Source: Benincasa hispida (Eukaryota; Streptophyta; Magnoliopsida; Cucurbitales; Cucurbitaceae). Taken from it: 64,000 nt of DNA. The notes under the pieces were generated by a model. The model had not been told where the DNA came from. It searched no databases and saw only the letters and a list, made by a program, of their open reading frames with translations. The translations under genes and the position numbers were made by a program. The stretch covers positions 82,870,156 through 82,934,155 of the forward strand of contig NC_052357.1 of NCBI RefSeq assembly GCF_009727055.1, given 5' to 3'. This document shows, in pieces, positions 12,424-23,940 of this stretch (positions within the stretch are counted from its first letter, which is position 1; every line of letters begins with the position of its first letter).

Positions 12424-13539
12424 ATGATCAAGACCCTCTCTCCCTTCACTTCCACCGAGAAGACGGCGGAGATCATGTCCCGTTACCGCCCCATTGCCCC
12501 TAAGCCCGAATCCCCCTTCCCCACCTCCGATCACTCTCCCAACATTCCTCATTCCGCCTCCTCCTCCTCCTCCTCCTCCTCCTCCTCCACCTTTCTTCGT
12601 AATGTATGGCCTCAGTTACAAGCCAGACCCACTCGTACTCGCAAAAGAGTTCGTCCTCCCCCCATTTCCCCTCATTCCTTGAAACGATCCAGAACTACTC
12701 CTCCTAATTTCTCCCTCCACCGCCCCTTTCCTTCTTTGCTTCCTCATCTTTCTGTTTCTGCCATTAATGCAGCTTCTGGGTTTGAAGACCCGTCTCCTAA
12801 TTCTAATCTTGTCACTCTTCCGCTTCTTCCCCCTTCCTCTGCTTCTGATGAACCCACCACCCCTGCTTCTGAGATTAATTTCATTAAGACTTTTGATGAA
12901 GGGAGGGGTGTGGAATTGAATGTTGGTGGTTGTGCTGCTGTTGTCTCTGAAATTCCCCAAGAGAAGAATTTTTTGCAGCAACTTCAATGTCCGGTTTCCA
13001 CTTGCAACGTTATAACGCCGCACCCTGTTCGTCCTGTTGGTTCTAGCATTCGCGTTGGGTGTATCAACGAAGCCCAAAACCCTGGTCACTCCAATAATAC
13101 TCCGCAGCCGCCGAAAAAACCAGATGAAGTGGAGAAGGAGGTTGAATCCGAGGTGTTACCGGCGGTCATATCAGATTCGAATAATAGAGTGAGAATGGCG
13201 AATTCGGCATACAAGGAGATGGTCGGCCAGCCAGAGTGCCTGTGGCTGGATTCGATGGTCACCGGAGATGAACGGCTCAAAGGGAGAAGAATCGGCGGCG
13301 AAGTGATGCTCCACCTCTCCGATGCGGCGGCGGTGCCTCATTCGTCTAATGGGTTCTCTTGTTGGGTGAGGATTGAATGGGGAAACGGTGATGGAAAGAA
13401 AAATTCCGTCACCGCCTTTTGCGATGTTATCAAACTTTCTTGCGTGTCTCGAGACTATCTCTTCACGTGGAGGTTCCACACTCAAACAGGGGATAATCAT
13501 AATAATAATGCTTCGAAACCCATTTGTATCAACGTTTGA
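12424..13539 (+). CDS. Plant-specific DUF7950-like protein
   Basis: A single-exon frame of 371 codons. The N-terminus (MIKTLSPF..., then MSRYRPIAPKPE at residues 19-30) is a conserved opening that I associate with a family of plant proteins of unknown function. Residues 46-55 are a serine run from a TCC microsatellite. Residues 67-90 are rich in Arg/Lys and Pro and could be a nuclear localisation signal. The middle is low in complexity. Residues about 255-362 form the conserved C-terminal domain (starting ANSAYKEMVGQPE, with DYLFTWRF near the end), which I think is catalogued as DUF7950. Known: only that the family is plant-specific. Inferred: a nuclear regulator. It converges with the LIM gene, with 550 bp between the two stop codons. 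The second ATG (residue 18) is a possible alternative start, but the family start supports 12424. Confidence 0.8.
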   Translation: MIKTLSPFTSTEKTAEIMSRYRPIAPKPESPFPTSDHSPNIPHSASSSSSSSSSSTFLRNVWPQLQARPTRTRKRVRPPPISPHSLKRSRTTPPNFSLHRPFPSLLPHLSVSAINAASGFEDPSPNSNLVTLPLLPPSSASDEPTTPASEINFIKTFDEGRGVELNVGGCAAVVSEIPQEKNFLQQLQCPVSTCNVITPHPVRPVGSSIRVGCINEAQNPGHSNNTPQPPKKPDEVEKEVESEVLPAVISDSNNRVRMANSAYKEMVGQPECLWLDSMVTGDERLKGRRIGGEVMLHLSDAAAVPHSSNGFSCWVRIEWGNGDGKKNSVTAFCDVIKLSCVSRDYLFTWRFHTQTGDNHNNNASKPICINV

Positions 13540-14089
13540 TAATCAAATCAAAACGTATAAAAAAAGAAGGGAAAAAGAAAAAAAAAAAACCCTTAGCCAT
13601 AGCCTTAGCGTAGCTTAGTTTGTTTTGGGACTTTGATGCCTCTAAAGACCATATCCAGAAATTACGTATAATCGGTAAATGTTTTATGTATATGTTAGTG
13701 TTGAATTATAAGATATTAGAAGCTATTAATCATATATACATAGTGTTTGTTTAAGGTTGAAATTCAAACCCTGGTGTTCTGTAAATTGTGACGTCCAGAA
13801 ATGGACAAATTAACAAACGGCCTATTTTGGAGCATGTTGATGTTATTTAGGTAACGGATGATTAATACGTTGGCTTTAATTATAAGTTTATTTGAATTCA
13901 CCAACCAAAGTGGAAATCAGAGGCAAAACCCAAAAAAGACCCACGCAGTAACTTCTTTTGTTTTACAATAACGTTCAAATTTCAAAGAGAGTGGTACTAA
14001 AGTTGAAAAGGGAACAACGTAAAAACAGGACTAAAATAAGGAAGAAAGCTGAGAACATAAAGAAAAAAGGCCTACGAATGTAAGGTCCT
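13540..14089. other. Convergent intergenic region
   Basis: This is the space between two converging genes and holds their 3' untranslated regions. It is AT-rich with A-tracts at 13560-13590. No other gene or structured RNA was recognised. Confidence 0.5.
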
Positions 14090-15053
14090 TTAATGGCTTC
14101 CTTCCAGCTGGCTCAAGTTTCCTTTTTCTTTGATGAGTTGGGTATGGTGATGTTTGCAGTAAAGTCGTCCTTCATGTGCAATGTAATTTGATGGGCTGAT
14201 TGTACATCCGCCATGGCAGCACTTGAAGCAGCTCTTATGGTACGAGGTTCCATTCACTGAAACCTGAGAAAAAAAATATTAAAAAATGGTCTTAAAATTT
14301 ACCCAATTCATAACAGAGCTTCTTCAGTTACAAAATTTAGACAACTTCCAAATCCATTTCAATTCAAAATTTTACCTTTTCAGTTGGATAAACTGTGTTC
14401 TTACAGCCAAGGCACTTGTCTTTAGTACCCACGAACATACTTGCAAGCTTAGTCGCTGCTGGTTTCTGTCAAATGCATTCGAATAATCTCTTCAAAGGAT
14501 GAGTTGAAATTAACACAAAACAGAGCAGAATATAATTTAATTAGCTACCTCAGAATCAGCCGGTTTCTCCGGTTTCCCAATCTTTGGCGTCCCTAAAATC
14601 AAGATACAAAAGAATGTTGGTTTGAGCTGATGAGAATGATTCAAACCACCTTTTTTTCTTTTTTTCCATGATTTTGAATACCTTCAAAGCTTTTGTCTAA
14701 GCTTCCAGTTCTTTTAAAGAGCTGATCAAAGTGTGGCCGACAATAAAGCACCCCTTCAAACGAATTGTAATTGCTTAACTGCAAATCAGATCTGTAATCA
14801 GTGAATCGTTTAATTTAACCATAACCCACCAAAATTAAGCTCTTCCAGTTAGCGATCTGAAATCTGATTTCAATGATTCGACAGATCAGAGAGTTTGATA
14901 TAAAGGGATAATGATTACCTTGAGAGTTCCATTGCAGTGGTGACAGCGGAAGCAAGCTTTGTGGTAGACACGATTGTCAGCAGTGAGCTTGTCGACTAAA
15001 TAGACAGTCTTGTCGCAAGCCATGCATTTCTGGGTGGTTCCTGCAAAAGCCAT
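14090..15053 (-). CDS. WLIM1: LIM domain protein, WLIM1 type (five exons)
   Basis: The exons, read on the minus strand, are 15053-14919, 14778-14682, 14592-14549, 14465-14376 and 14263-14090. Their sum is 540 bases, encoding 179 residues with GT-AG introns and no frame break. The start MAFAGTTQKC is the standard start of plant two-LIM proteins. LIM1 spans residues 10-61 (C10, C13, H31, C34, C37, C40 as zinc ligands). LIM2 spans about 110-161 (C110, C113, H131, C134, C137 and so on). The linker is short and charged, and the tail ends KEKGNLSQLEGSH. Family knowledge: plant LIM proteins of this CRP-like type bind and bundle actin filaments and also enter the nucleus. The five-exon layout and length fit the family. 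The WLIM rather than PLIM assignment rests on the short tail and is likely but not certain. Confidence 0.92.
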
Positions 15054-16684
15054 GGCAATTGCAAAAGAATCTCAGTTTCTTGTTTCTGTGTTGAAATTTG
15101 AGTCGGTGATTAAAGGGAAGGAGGAGGAAGAAGAAGACAATGTGAAGGAGATAAGGAAGGGGGAAAGAAGGGGCAGAGAGATAGAAATTGGGCAATGGAT
15201 GTGTAAGATATGGGTGTGTATTGAGAGATTCAAATAGACAAATCTAAAGTTGGAGGGGCATAAATGGTAATCAAATTGTCTGAATTTGCAAGCATCCAAC
15301 CCAACCAACTACCCCTATGTCTCTTAGATTTTTTCCCCCTTTCCACTTTCAATTTGGTCTTTAAAGTTTCTTTACAATATTATGAATAGTTTCATCAATT
15401 TGTAATAAAATTTGCTTTTACAAAAACGTTACATTGTTATTACTCTCATATTATCTGAGGTTTAAAATGATCAAATACAAAGCGTCTTGGTGATAAAGTA
15501 GCATTATCAATGTTATAGAATAAAAACTAAGTTTGTTACGACTTAGTATCATTAAAGTCGTGACAAATCATTAAAGTTGCATAGGAAGAAAACATTAAGG
15601 AAAAATTCCCTATAAAAGGTAAAGGTCATTCCTTCACAACAATACGCAACAATATCTTAACTTACCTCGGCATCTGTTTAGACTTAATATTGTTGACTTG
15701 AACTTTTGAAATGTACAAAACCAAGTATTATACTGGCCCAAGATTCTATTATTGAACGTTATATTGTTTATGAGCTAAGCTCATCTCCAATGTCAAACAA
15801 ATCATTTAGTTTCTTTTGAATTGTGTATCAACAATCTAATAGATTGTCATATAAATGCCGATGGTTGATCATTATAATTATACCACCTAAATTGCTTAAA
15901 CTAGATTTATGACCTAATAGGTGTTCTATTTCCTTTTGGTTCTATAGGGGTTATCTGGAGGGCAATATGTGTGTCAACGTATTTGGATGGGACCATGAAA
16001 ATTTGGAGGGGTGACAAAGGAATTAAAAAGAAAAAAAAAAAAAAAAAACCTCAAGTGCAAAAGGGAAATTTGAAATCACAAAAAGAAATAATTGAAATGA
16101 AATTAAAAGATTCCTTCCCTATTTACGAGCTTGTAATAATTAATCATGGGGGAAGAGGTATCGCTTTTTAATTGATTTCTTTGCCAACCACTTTACTATT
16201 CTTAATTGACGTTCGATTGATTTTGTTGTCATCTCATATATTGAATTTTTCAAAAAATTTGTCAAGTAAAATGTTAAATTATTATGATTCTGTTAACATT
16301 TTTATTAATATTTTTGCATGTTTATGAGCTCGCCATTAACATAAAAGTGAATTGACATTTATGATTAAAAAAATGATGAAACATAAAAAGAACCAATGAT
16401 ATTAAATAATATAATATGTACTCTAACTTAAGTAAAATATTTATTATTAATTTAAATATATATTCATGAAAATATTGATATTTCAATAAAATTGAGATAT
16501 CTATATTTTTAATCACCACCACATCAAACTTGGTCAAAGAATATTTAAAGGGAAAAGGGAAGGTAGCCATGGAACATGGGCATTGGAATGATTGGGTTGG
16601 CACACCGAAGGCCTTCCAAGTTCCAATCACTCTCAACTTTTTAATTTAATATTGATTTATTAATTTGTTTTTAATTTTAATTCT
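15054..16684. other. Intergenic region between the LIM gene and tRNA-Pro
   Basis: 15054-15300 contains purine-rich DNA (pyrimidine-rich on the minus strand, the probable leader of the LIM gene). The rest is AT-rich with an A18-like tract at about 16030-16048. Short frames at 15971-16171 and 16322-16636 have no recognisable features. Confidence 0.45.
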
Positions 16685-16756
16685 GGGCATTTGGTCTAGT
16701 GGTATGATTCTCGCTTTGGGTGCGAGAGGTCCCGAGTTCGATTCTCGGAATGCCCC
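16685..16756 (+). tRNA. tRNA-Pro (anticodon TGG)
   Basis: A 72-base cloverleaf. The acceptor stem is GGGCATT at 16685-16691 paired with AATGCCC at 16749-16755, with discriminator C at 16756. The anticodon arm is CTCGC-TTTGGGT-GCGAG, so the anticodon is TGG, reading proline codons. The T arm is CCGAG-TTCGATT-CTCGG. It has no intron and no encoded CCA, as is normal for a nuclear gene. A run of T follows downstream ('cccattttttgg'), a plausible RNA polymerase III stop. It lies 276 bp before the GPN2-type start codon on the same strand. Confidence 0.93.
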
Positions 16757-17032
16757 TAAAATGTGTCCCATTTTTTGGCAATTTCTTAACCGCCTTTTTC
16801 GTCGCGGGTTTTCTTCCTATCTGAAGCCCCAGTTCTCCTGAATTTACAGCGAACGAGTTTGAGTGCGGTTTTTCTGGTCTCTTTTCCCCTTCTCCATTGC
16901 TACTCAGCATTTTGGTACATCGAAATCTTTGGATTCAGCTTGTTGCAGTTTAATTAGTTGGGGAAATTTCTTGGCGAAGGAATTTCGAAAAGTAGGTCTT
17001 TTGAGGGTGGAGGAAAAGAGTGGAAAACGAAG

Positions 17033-20000
17033 ATGGTATTTGGGCAAGTTGTAATCGGTCCGCCTGGTTCAGGAAAGACTACCTACTGTAATGGCATGTC
17101 TCAATTTTTGCAACTAATCGGAAGGTACGAACTTCTCTATGGTGTGCAGCGTAATAACGCATTGATTGAACTTATTTTGTGTTCGTAGCATCTTATCCTC
17201 CTTTGCTGCATCTTCCCAGTTAGCTAAACCCTAGGCTTGATCGAATTTTACTCCCTTGGTAGAAAGTCACGTGTTAACTTGTTGTTTGTTTATTCAATCC
17301 GACTGTGCGCTAGTCTTTCTATTTGTCATATTTATGAGTTTTCAGTATTTTGAACTGATACTGGTTAAATCGATGCAATAGCAAGCGAACTATACAATGT
17401 GATTGGTTGAAGAATGGAAATGAAGCAATTCGTAATTTATATAAGTTTCTTGACATAAGTCATCATCCGATCGTTTAGGTAGATGGCTGATAATTGAGAT
17501 GTAGGATCGTCGCTTCAGAATGAGCCATGCACTCATGCTATAGTTAAGTTTTCTTATTTAGCATATCAATAGATAGCTTCTGTTATCTCATGACTTCGAT
17601 AAATTCTTATATGTTAGAACTCCTTCTCTAAAGGGTGGCTTAAGAGCTTGTATTCGCAGTTGTGAAATCCAATGTTTTTTTCTTCCTTCTTTTTTTAAAG
17701 AAAAAGATTAACTATTTTTTTTTTTTTTTTTTTTTTAATCTAGCAAGCCCTATATAATGAGTCCATCTCTTTTAATTACTTTCATGACTTCTTCTTGCTT
17801 CCTTACAGGAAGGTTGCTGTCATTAACTTGGATCCTGCTAACGATTCATTACCGTATCCTCACTAATCGTTTTTCTTCCCAATCTGTTGCTCTCTGAGTC
17901 TCAACTTTTTACGTGTATTCGAAGAGTTCATTTGGCTAAAATGCAAGTGAAAGGTATCCTTGACGTAAATGTAGCTATGAATGCGCTGTAAACATTGAGG
18001 ATCTGATCAAGTTAAGTGATGTGATGATGGAACATTCTCTTGGTCCCAATGGAGGTAGGTATACCAGAGTCTTTGTTAAGCTCTTTTTCTTCTAAAATTA
18101 TTGTGCCAGGTTCCCAAAAGTCCAATTAATTGATGGTGAGTAAAACATGTTATGCTATGCCACATGTTAAACTTGACGAGTTATGGATGAGAGATAGAAA
18201 ATATCTCTATGAGATGATATGAACTATAGAAAAATTGTCTTGTATGAAAAACCTTTGGTCATTAATATAAAAAAGGGGAAACAGTGACCTTCTTTCAAGT
18301 TGAAAAAATTTAGCCTGAGAAATTTCAGTAATGTGTTGTAGACGTAGTAGTAGGTGACTATATGGTGAGCCATTGACCAACGTAGTTTGTTTTTTGATAT
18401 CTTTGTTGGAATTTGTATTTATATGTTTTACAGGCTTGGTTTATTGCATGGATTATCTGGAGAAAAATATAGATTGGTTGCAAGCTAGATTGGCACCTCT
18501 TTTGAAAGGTTGGTATAATGCGTTAGTTTGTTTCCCGACAACTGGTTGATCAATCTATTTCCCACCTTCATTAAATTCTTGTCAAAATAGTGAGGAAATT
18601 TTTTTTTATGATGTTATATATGAATTTCAATTATGTTTTTTGCGTATGCAATTCTGAGATGTGCATCAGGAAAATTAAGCTTAAGGATTGATATGTTATT
18701 AAATTATTGTTTGTAGTTTATCTTTATAAGTGCACCCTTTTGTTTTATCATTCGTTTTGCTCATAATAATTTTCTGCTGCTCATGAATGTGTATATATTT
18801 ACAATGTGATTATATATTAGATTGTGAATGTTGAATGTTTAGTACGGGTAATTTCTTGTTTAATTGGTTTTTTGTTTGTCTAGATGTTACCCTTCTGTTG
18901 GTTTACTATATTCATCAGTTTCTTGGCTAAGAATTTTCAGAATTCCACCTGATGATATTATCAAATTTTTGCAGATCATTATCTCCTATTCGATTTTCCA
19001 GGACAAGTTGAATTATTTTCCCTACACTCCAATGCCAAGAATGTTATAAAGAAACTCATTAAGAATTTGAATCTGAGGGTACAGGCTTTTGGAGAAATAT
19101 GTATATTTGAACTTTGCCTTCATTTCTAGGGTCCATTTGACAACATTGAGTTTCTACTTTTCTGTCATTAGAAAATTAGCTCATCTCTCTCACTCGCTCA
19201 GAACATATTTAAAATCCTTGTTAAAGTTTAAAAACCAAAAAAGTAGTTTTATTTTCTTAGTAAAAACAAAACAAATAAATTATTGGTGAACAAGCCTAGA
19301 CTATAAAAACAGAAAATCAGAAATGAATTATTGTCAAATGGGCCCTAGTTTGTTACAAAATGCTATTAAAAAACATCTTAATAAGATTTTCCTTCTTCTA
19401 CAGTTGACTGCAGTGCATTTAGTTGATGCTCATCTTTGCAGTGACCCTGGGAAGTATGTTAGTGCACTGCTGCTCTCTTTATCAACCATGTTGCATCTGG
19501 ATCTCCCACACGTTAATGTCTTATCTAAGATTGATTTAATTGAGAACTATGGAAGGCTAGGTATGTTTTATTGTTTACGTTCGTGTCTGGTGAAGACCAA
19601 TCACATTGGTAATTGTAATTGCTGCTTATTATTTTTAATCTTACAGCTTTTAATCTTGACTTCTATACGGATGTGCAAGACTTATCATACCTACAACATC
19701 ATCTTGACCAAGATCCTCGCTCTGCCAAGTACAGGTTTGATGTTGATTGCCACATTTTTATCCAAATTTTGGATCTTTTCACTTTATAATTAATGGTTAA
19801 ATTGAAGTATAACTGTTATCTTCACTGTCCGTCATTCATTGTTCTTTTATATAACTAGAGCATTGACCTTATTGCTTTCTCACTGTAGGTCCCATCTTTC
19901 AAAATGATATTGATATGTTTATTATTGATCTATCCTCAAATCTTTTTCCTTCCAAAATGATAGTTGCAATTTATGATCACAAATTCCATGTTGTCCTGGC

Positions 20001-20826
20001 ATAATCTATTGTGATACAAATGCCTACTCAGTATTTTCTTCACTCTCTGGAAGATAGGTTAGCTTGCAAAGCTTCAAAAGTGCTTTTGGCATCTCTTTTA
20101 TTATATGATAATATTCTCTCTTTATTGCAGAAAGCTCACTAAGGAGCTTTGTGGTGTAATTGAAGATTTTGGTTTAGTCGATTTTACAACCTTAGATATC
20201 CAGGCAAGTCATCTGTCCTTACTTTTTGCATATCAATTGGTCATTCCATTCTGATGGCTTATGGTCAGATCCTTATTCACAGGATAAAGAGAGTGTAGGA
20301 AATCTAGTTAAGCTAATAGACAAGACCAATGGGTACATTTTTGCTGGTATGGAAGCAAGTGCAGTTGAATTCAGCAAGATTGCAGTTGGTGCTACGGATT
20401 GGGACTATTACAGATATCCTTTTTTGCATACAATTTCTTGTTATATAATTCCTTCTATTTTGCCGTGTTTATTTTGTTAAATCATCAATCAACTCAAAGG
20501 ATTAAGTTAATGAGTTATGGTAAATTTAATTATATTAATACTTCAACAATTCCCTCACGTGTGGATTTGAAAATTCGGTAGTAGACCCAACAAGTAAAAA
20601 TCAATATTAATCAGGAAGGAAATGACTTTACAAGGATTCAAACACATGACCTCCAACTCTAACACACAACTGGTTGTGGTTGTCTTATATGCTGTTCTCC
20701 TCTCTTGTTAATGTTGATTTATTACTCTAAAGGAACAGTTTGTCAAAATTTGCTTAACTAAGTATTACAGTTGCAGCAGTGCAAGAGAAGTACATGGATG
20801 ATGAAACTCTAAAGTTCGATGACTGA
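17033..20826 (+). CDS. QQT1: GPN-loop GTPase, QQT1/GPN2 type (ten exons)
   Basis: The exons are 17033-17124, 17809-17853, 17975-18054, 18434-18508, 18975-19078, 19404-19560, 19647-19734, 20131-20203, 20283-20413 and 20769-20826. Together they are 903 bases, encoding 300 residues with no frame break. Motifs: P-loop GPPGSGKTT (residues 9-17), the diagnostic GPN tripeptide at 69-71, switch motif DFPGQ (104-108) and G4-like SKID (173-176). The conserved [15 protein letters not shown] end of the family spans the last intron. Family knowledge: GPN GTPases act in RNA polymerase assembly and nuclear import, and Arabidopsis QQT1 is needed for early embryo division. The start [12 protein letters not shown] is the family start, so an in-frame extension upstream to 16958 is rejected. 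Intron 8 is GC-AG and intron 9 is AT-AC. Confidence 0.95.
20204..20282 (+). other. GC-AG intron 8 of the GPN2-type gene
   Basis: The exon ends ...GATATCCAG and the intron opens GCAAGT, ending in CACAG at 20282. This is the only donor that keeps the frame and the family sequence LDIQ-DKESVG. The rest of the donor (CAG/GCAAGT) is a strong match, as is usual for GC donors. Confidence 0.85.
20414..20768 (+). other. U12-type AT-AC intron 9 of the GPN2-type gene
   Basis: The donor is ATATCCTTTT at 20414-20423, a full match to the minor-spliceosome AT-AC donor consensus. A branch-site match, TGCTTAACT at 20751-20759, differs by one base from TCCTTAACT. The intron ends AC at 20768, about 11 bases after the branch adenosine. 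Splicing restores TAC-AGA-GTT, that is YRVAAVQ, the conserved family sequence. A conventional AG acceptor two bases later (20770) would give a wrong frame. Confidence 0.9.
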
Positions 20827-22624
20827 TGACTAAGATTAATATAGATTTTCTGCCGAGGAAGTGCACGTATTGGTGAACTGGTCACATCTGCATTCACGTG
20901 CATTGACTGTGCATAAGTTCCCAAGCGTGGCGGTTGAACTGCAGCAATGTTTAGTGTCTTATCTCTTGTGCTGTGCAGCAGCAAATGTTCTTCTCAGCCA
21001 TAGTGCCTGGTAAGATGGTGAGTGTTATAAATGTGCAAATTCCCTGTCTCTTTATAGTTTTTAAAAGCATGTGGTTCGGAGACTACTATATTTAGTCACT
21101 CGAGTATGACTGTGTTGTGCTCCATGGTGTCAAGTTGAACAACTATTGCCCCATCTTTTGGCATCTATTTATGATTTTTCCTCTCTTTTGCTTTTGTGTT
21201 TTTTTCCTTCAAATCATCAAACTCATAACTCATACTTCAAAAACAATAGATGACTATGCATTTGCATCGGATGATACATTACCCTCTTATTTCGTAGGTC
21301 AATTATGCATGTGTGTTTTATTGCTCAGTTGGTGGGTGGGTACAGTTAGAAGTTTTGTGGGTTCAAATAGTGGCTCCATGGGGGAGATAATTTGAAGGGA
21401 AAATTTGAAATTTTGTGTGGTGAAGCAATGGATAATGGAGAACGGTCGTTATCTGTTGGAATGTGGTTGTTATATGTTTGCGTTGCATTGCTCATTATTT
21501 TCAAATAATAGCTTTCATTTTCTTTCTTTATTTGTCAGTGTCTTTACGTTCATAATCTTCTCGACACATGCATGCACTAGCTCGTCTTCCCATCTCTCAC
21601 CTGCCCCTTCGGCTCATTTAAGAATCTCTCACCATCATTTCCTAACTTTTTGTTTGGTTTGTTTCGTTTCTTGTTCCACTAGTCTATTAACACTTAGATA
21701 TTTGTTTCTACTTTCTGTTTATCGGAAGTATTTCTTGAAGTTTATGCTAGTTTCTACAAATAGAAATATTTTTAAAACAAGATTATTATGCTTTCTGTAT
21801 ATCTAGATTTTGAATTTGAAATTTTAAAATGTAGAATTATATTAGAAAAGTTTAAAAGTTCAGTAAATCTGATATTTCAGGTTATAAACTTGATTTGTTT
21901 TTGTTGCTCTAAAATATGCATCATATAATGTTCTATAAATTATATGATATTATAATATAGTAATTATGCAAAGAAAAAATGTAAAATAAGTTTATAATTT
22001 AATTAATAATAGTTTATATTTAACAGGGTAATTACTCCGAGTTTGATGCTTTATAAATATATTATGGAACTCAAATTTTGAAACTTATACCAAATACATT
22101 TGAAACCATGCATGTTTTCAAAGAGAATAAACCTTATTGGTTCTTAGGTTTTGGGTCTAGTTTCTATTTAGTCCTTAAATTTCAAAATGTTATACATTTA
22201 GTCCTTAATTTTCAGTTTAGTTCCAATTTTAGTCTATAAGTTTCAAAATATTCAATTTTACCCTTAACATTTGAGTTTTGCTTCAATTTGGTCTCTATGT
22301 ATCATGATTTATACTCTTTTAAACTTTGATTATTTATTAAATATTCATTTTCGCACGAAACTTAAAAGAATCAAAAAGATGTTTTACCCTTTTCAAAAAA
22401 TCTGTTTTCAAAATTTTAAATTCAAATTGTTTAACAAGCATGTCCTTAAATTCTTGACTAACAAGTTTTTAAAAATTATTTATTTTTTCTTTTTTTAACT
22501 TTTTGAATTTTAGGTTTGGTTTTAAAAAATTAGTGAACAGTATACAATAAAAATCAAATGGTTATTATTAAACAAGTTTTTCTATTTCAATATTTTGTAT
22601 ATAACAAAAAAAATATAATTAAAG
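20827..22624. other. 3' region of the GPN2-type gene and AT-rich intergenic DNA
   Basis: The first few hundred bases are probably 3' untranslated sequence. The remainder is AT-rich with the phrase 'tttagtcctta' repeated around 22160-22300. Frames at 21117-21395 and 21405-21806 lack any recognisable domain and look random. Confidence 0.4.
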
Positions 22625-23940
22625 GGACGTTTGAGATGTAGAGTAGGTTATTATAGTATGTGGGTTATAATAAACTGTCTGCTTTTATAGTTTGTATTTA
22701 GGGTGCAAACTTTTTCTACTACCATCTTTTATAATACTAATAATTATGCATATGAAATGTCATATTTTGAAAATATAATTACGACTATATGTTCTACCAA
22801 TTTATATAAAATTAATTTGATCGTAATTTATACTAAAAATTAATCACTATTTTTTTTTGTCATTTTGGAAGGTACTTTAGTTAACATGGCCAAAAAGGGA
22901 AAAAAAAGTACATTACTTTCCTATGCTATTCATGTGTTTCATATATAAACCTTTCATTTTTGGAGGTAGAAAAAATGTAAGACAAAATAACTAACTCATG
23001 ATTGCATGATTAAAATATGATTAGAAAGATTTCATGTCAAATATACTACAAACTTAAATGTATAATTGAAACAAAGTAAGCATTGTTCATTATTGAAAAG
23101 CAGTTCAAAACATGGGTTGATCAAACATTCTCTTCAAGGAAGAGGTTGTAATAGTCCACCTTCGGAGTTGTGGAAGCGAATAAGAAGCTTTCTGTACCTT
23201 GCACATTGCGGAATATGATTTGCATAAACTTCACCCTCTGTCGGTTATGCAATTCAGGAATATCTTGGAGTTGGTTTATGAATTTCGCACGTAGTTCGAC
23301 TTCGGTTGCATGCCTCTCTTTCGACCATTCTGCAATCACCTTTAATTGGTCATTTGCGAACTCCATCGCATTCCTAACAATCTTTGTAATTTCATATTGA
23401 TTCCCACTTCGCTTCTTCTTTCTTTCTCTTGAAGCATTTCCTGCTTCAATGTTTCAACCAGTATGTGTTCCATGCATGTCATCTTGTGACATGTCCATTC
23501 CCTGACTAGACATCGTGAGGATGTTTGGATCCTGTGATTCATGAATAAGAATACTATTATTCATATGGTTTGACATGTTAAACCCATCTATAGATTTGGT
23601 TTCGACCGCGATGGAATTAATGGAGATGAAGAAACGTGAAATCAGATTTGAAGACGACATTGAAACCAGATCTGAAGTTGGAGAAATAAAGAGAGAAGGA
23701 AGAATGAACCAGATTTGAGCATAATGTTCGATTAGACAAGAACAGAGACAGAAATGATGAGGGAAAAGAGAGGAGATGTTGCAAATAGTGAACAATGTTG
23801 ATTGTGGGGTTGGAAATAGTGTTCCTTAGAGTTATAATCTGAGGATAAAATTGGAGTTCTAACTAAAAATAATTAGAGTCTCAAACATGGAGTTTATTAG
23901 TCCACTTCACTGCACTCCACTCTTGGGCCAAAACAGGTCC
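22625..23940 (-). mobile_element. Transposon copy 1 with Myb/SANT-like ORF remnant (minus strand)
   Basis: The minus-strand frames 23795-23454, 23542-23342 and 23366-23121 together encode a protein that aligns with copy 2 at 27.6-30.6 kb. They share SQGMDMSQDDMHGT, then a lysine/arginine-rich stretch, then NAMEFANDQLK, a coiled-coil-like ATEVELRAK segment, IPELHNR and a C-terminus ending LEENV. I associate this protein with the Myb/SANT-like (PF12776 type) proteins of plant DNA transposons. The edges look like GGACCTGTTTTGG and CTCAAACGTCCC, a TGTTTG-type terminal repeat. No target duplication is clear. It is broken by frameshifts and carries no transposase, so it is probably a non-autonomous Harbinger- or hAT-like copy. 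Confidence 0.55.
23121..23795 (-). pseudogene. Myb/SANT-like transposon protein, broken
   Basis: Three overlapping minus-strand frames form one decayed coding sequence. The final piece (23366-23121, 81 residues from MEFANDQLK to LEENV) is intact and ends in TGA. The upstream pieces are in other frames, which shows at least two frameshifts. The upstream DNA-binding part typical of the family is not seen here. The role would be DNA binding to assist a transposase; expression is unlikely. Confidence 0.5.

Noticed and set aside
12119..12552. Overlapping frames on both strands before the DUF7950-like gene
   Set aside because: They arise from the C/T-rich leader and poly-Ser tract, in frames other than the real gene.
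16958..17188. Upstream in-frame extension of the GPN2-type protein by 25 residues
   Set aside because: The family begins at [12 protein letters not shown] (17033), and the extension is purine-rich leader sequence; the same frame then runs on into intron 1.
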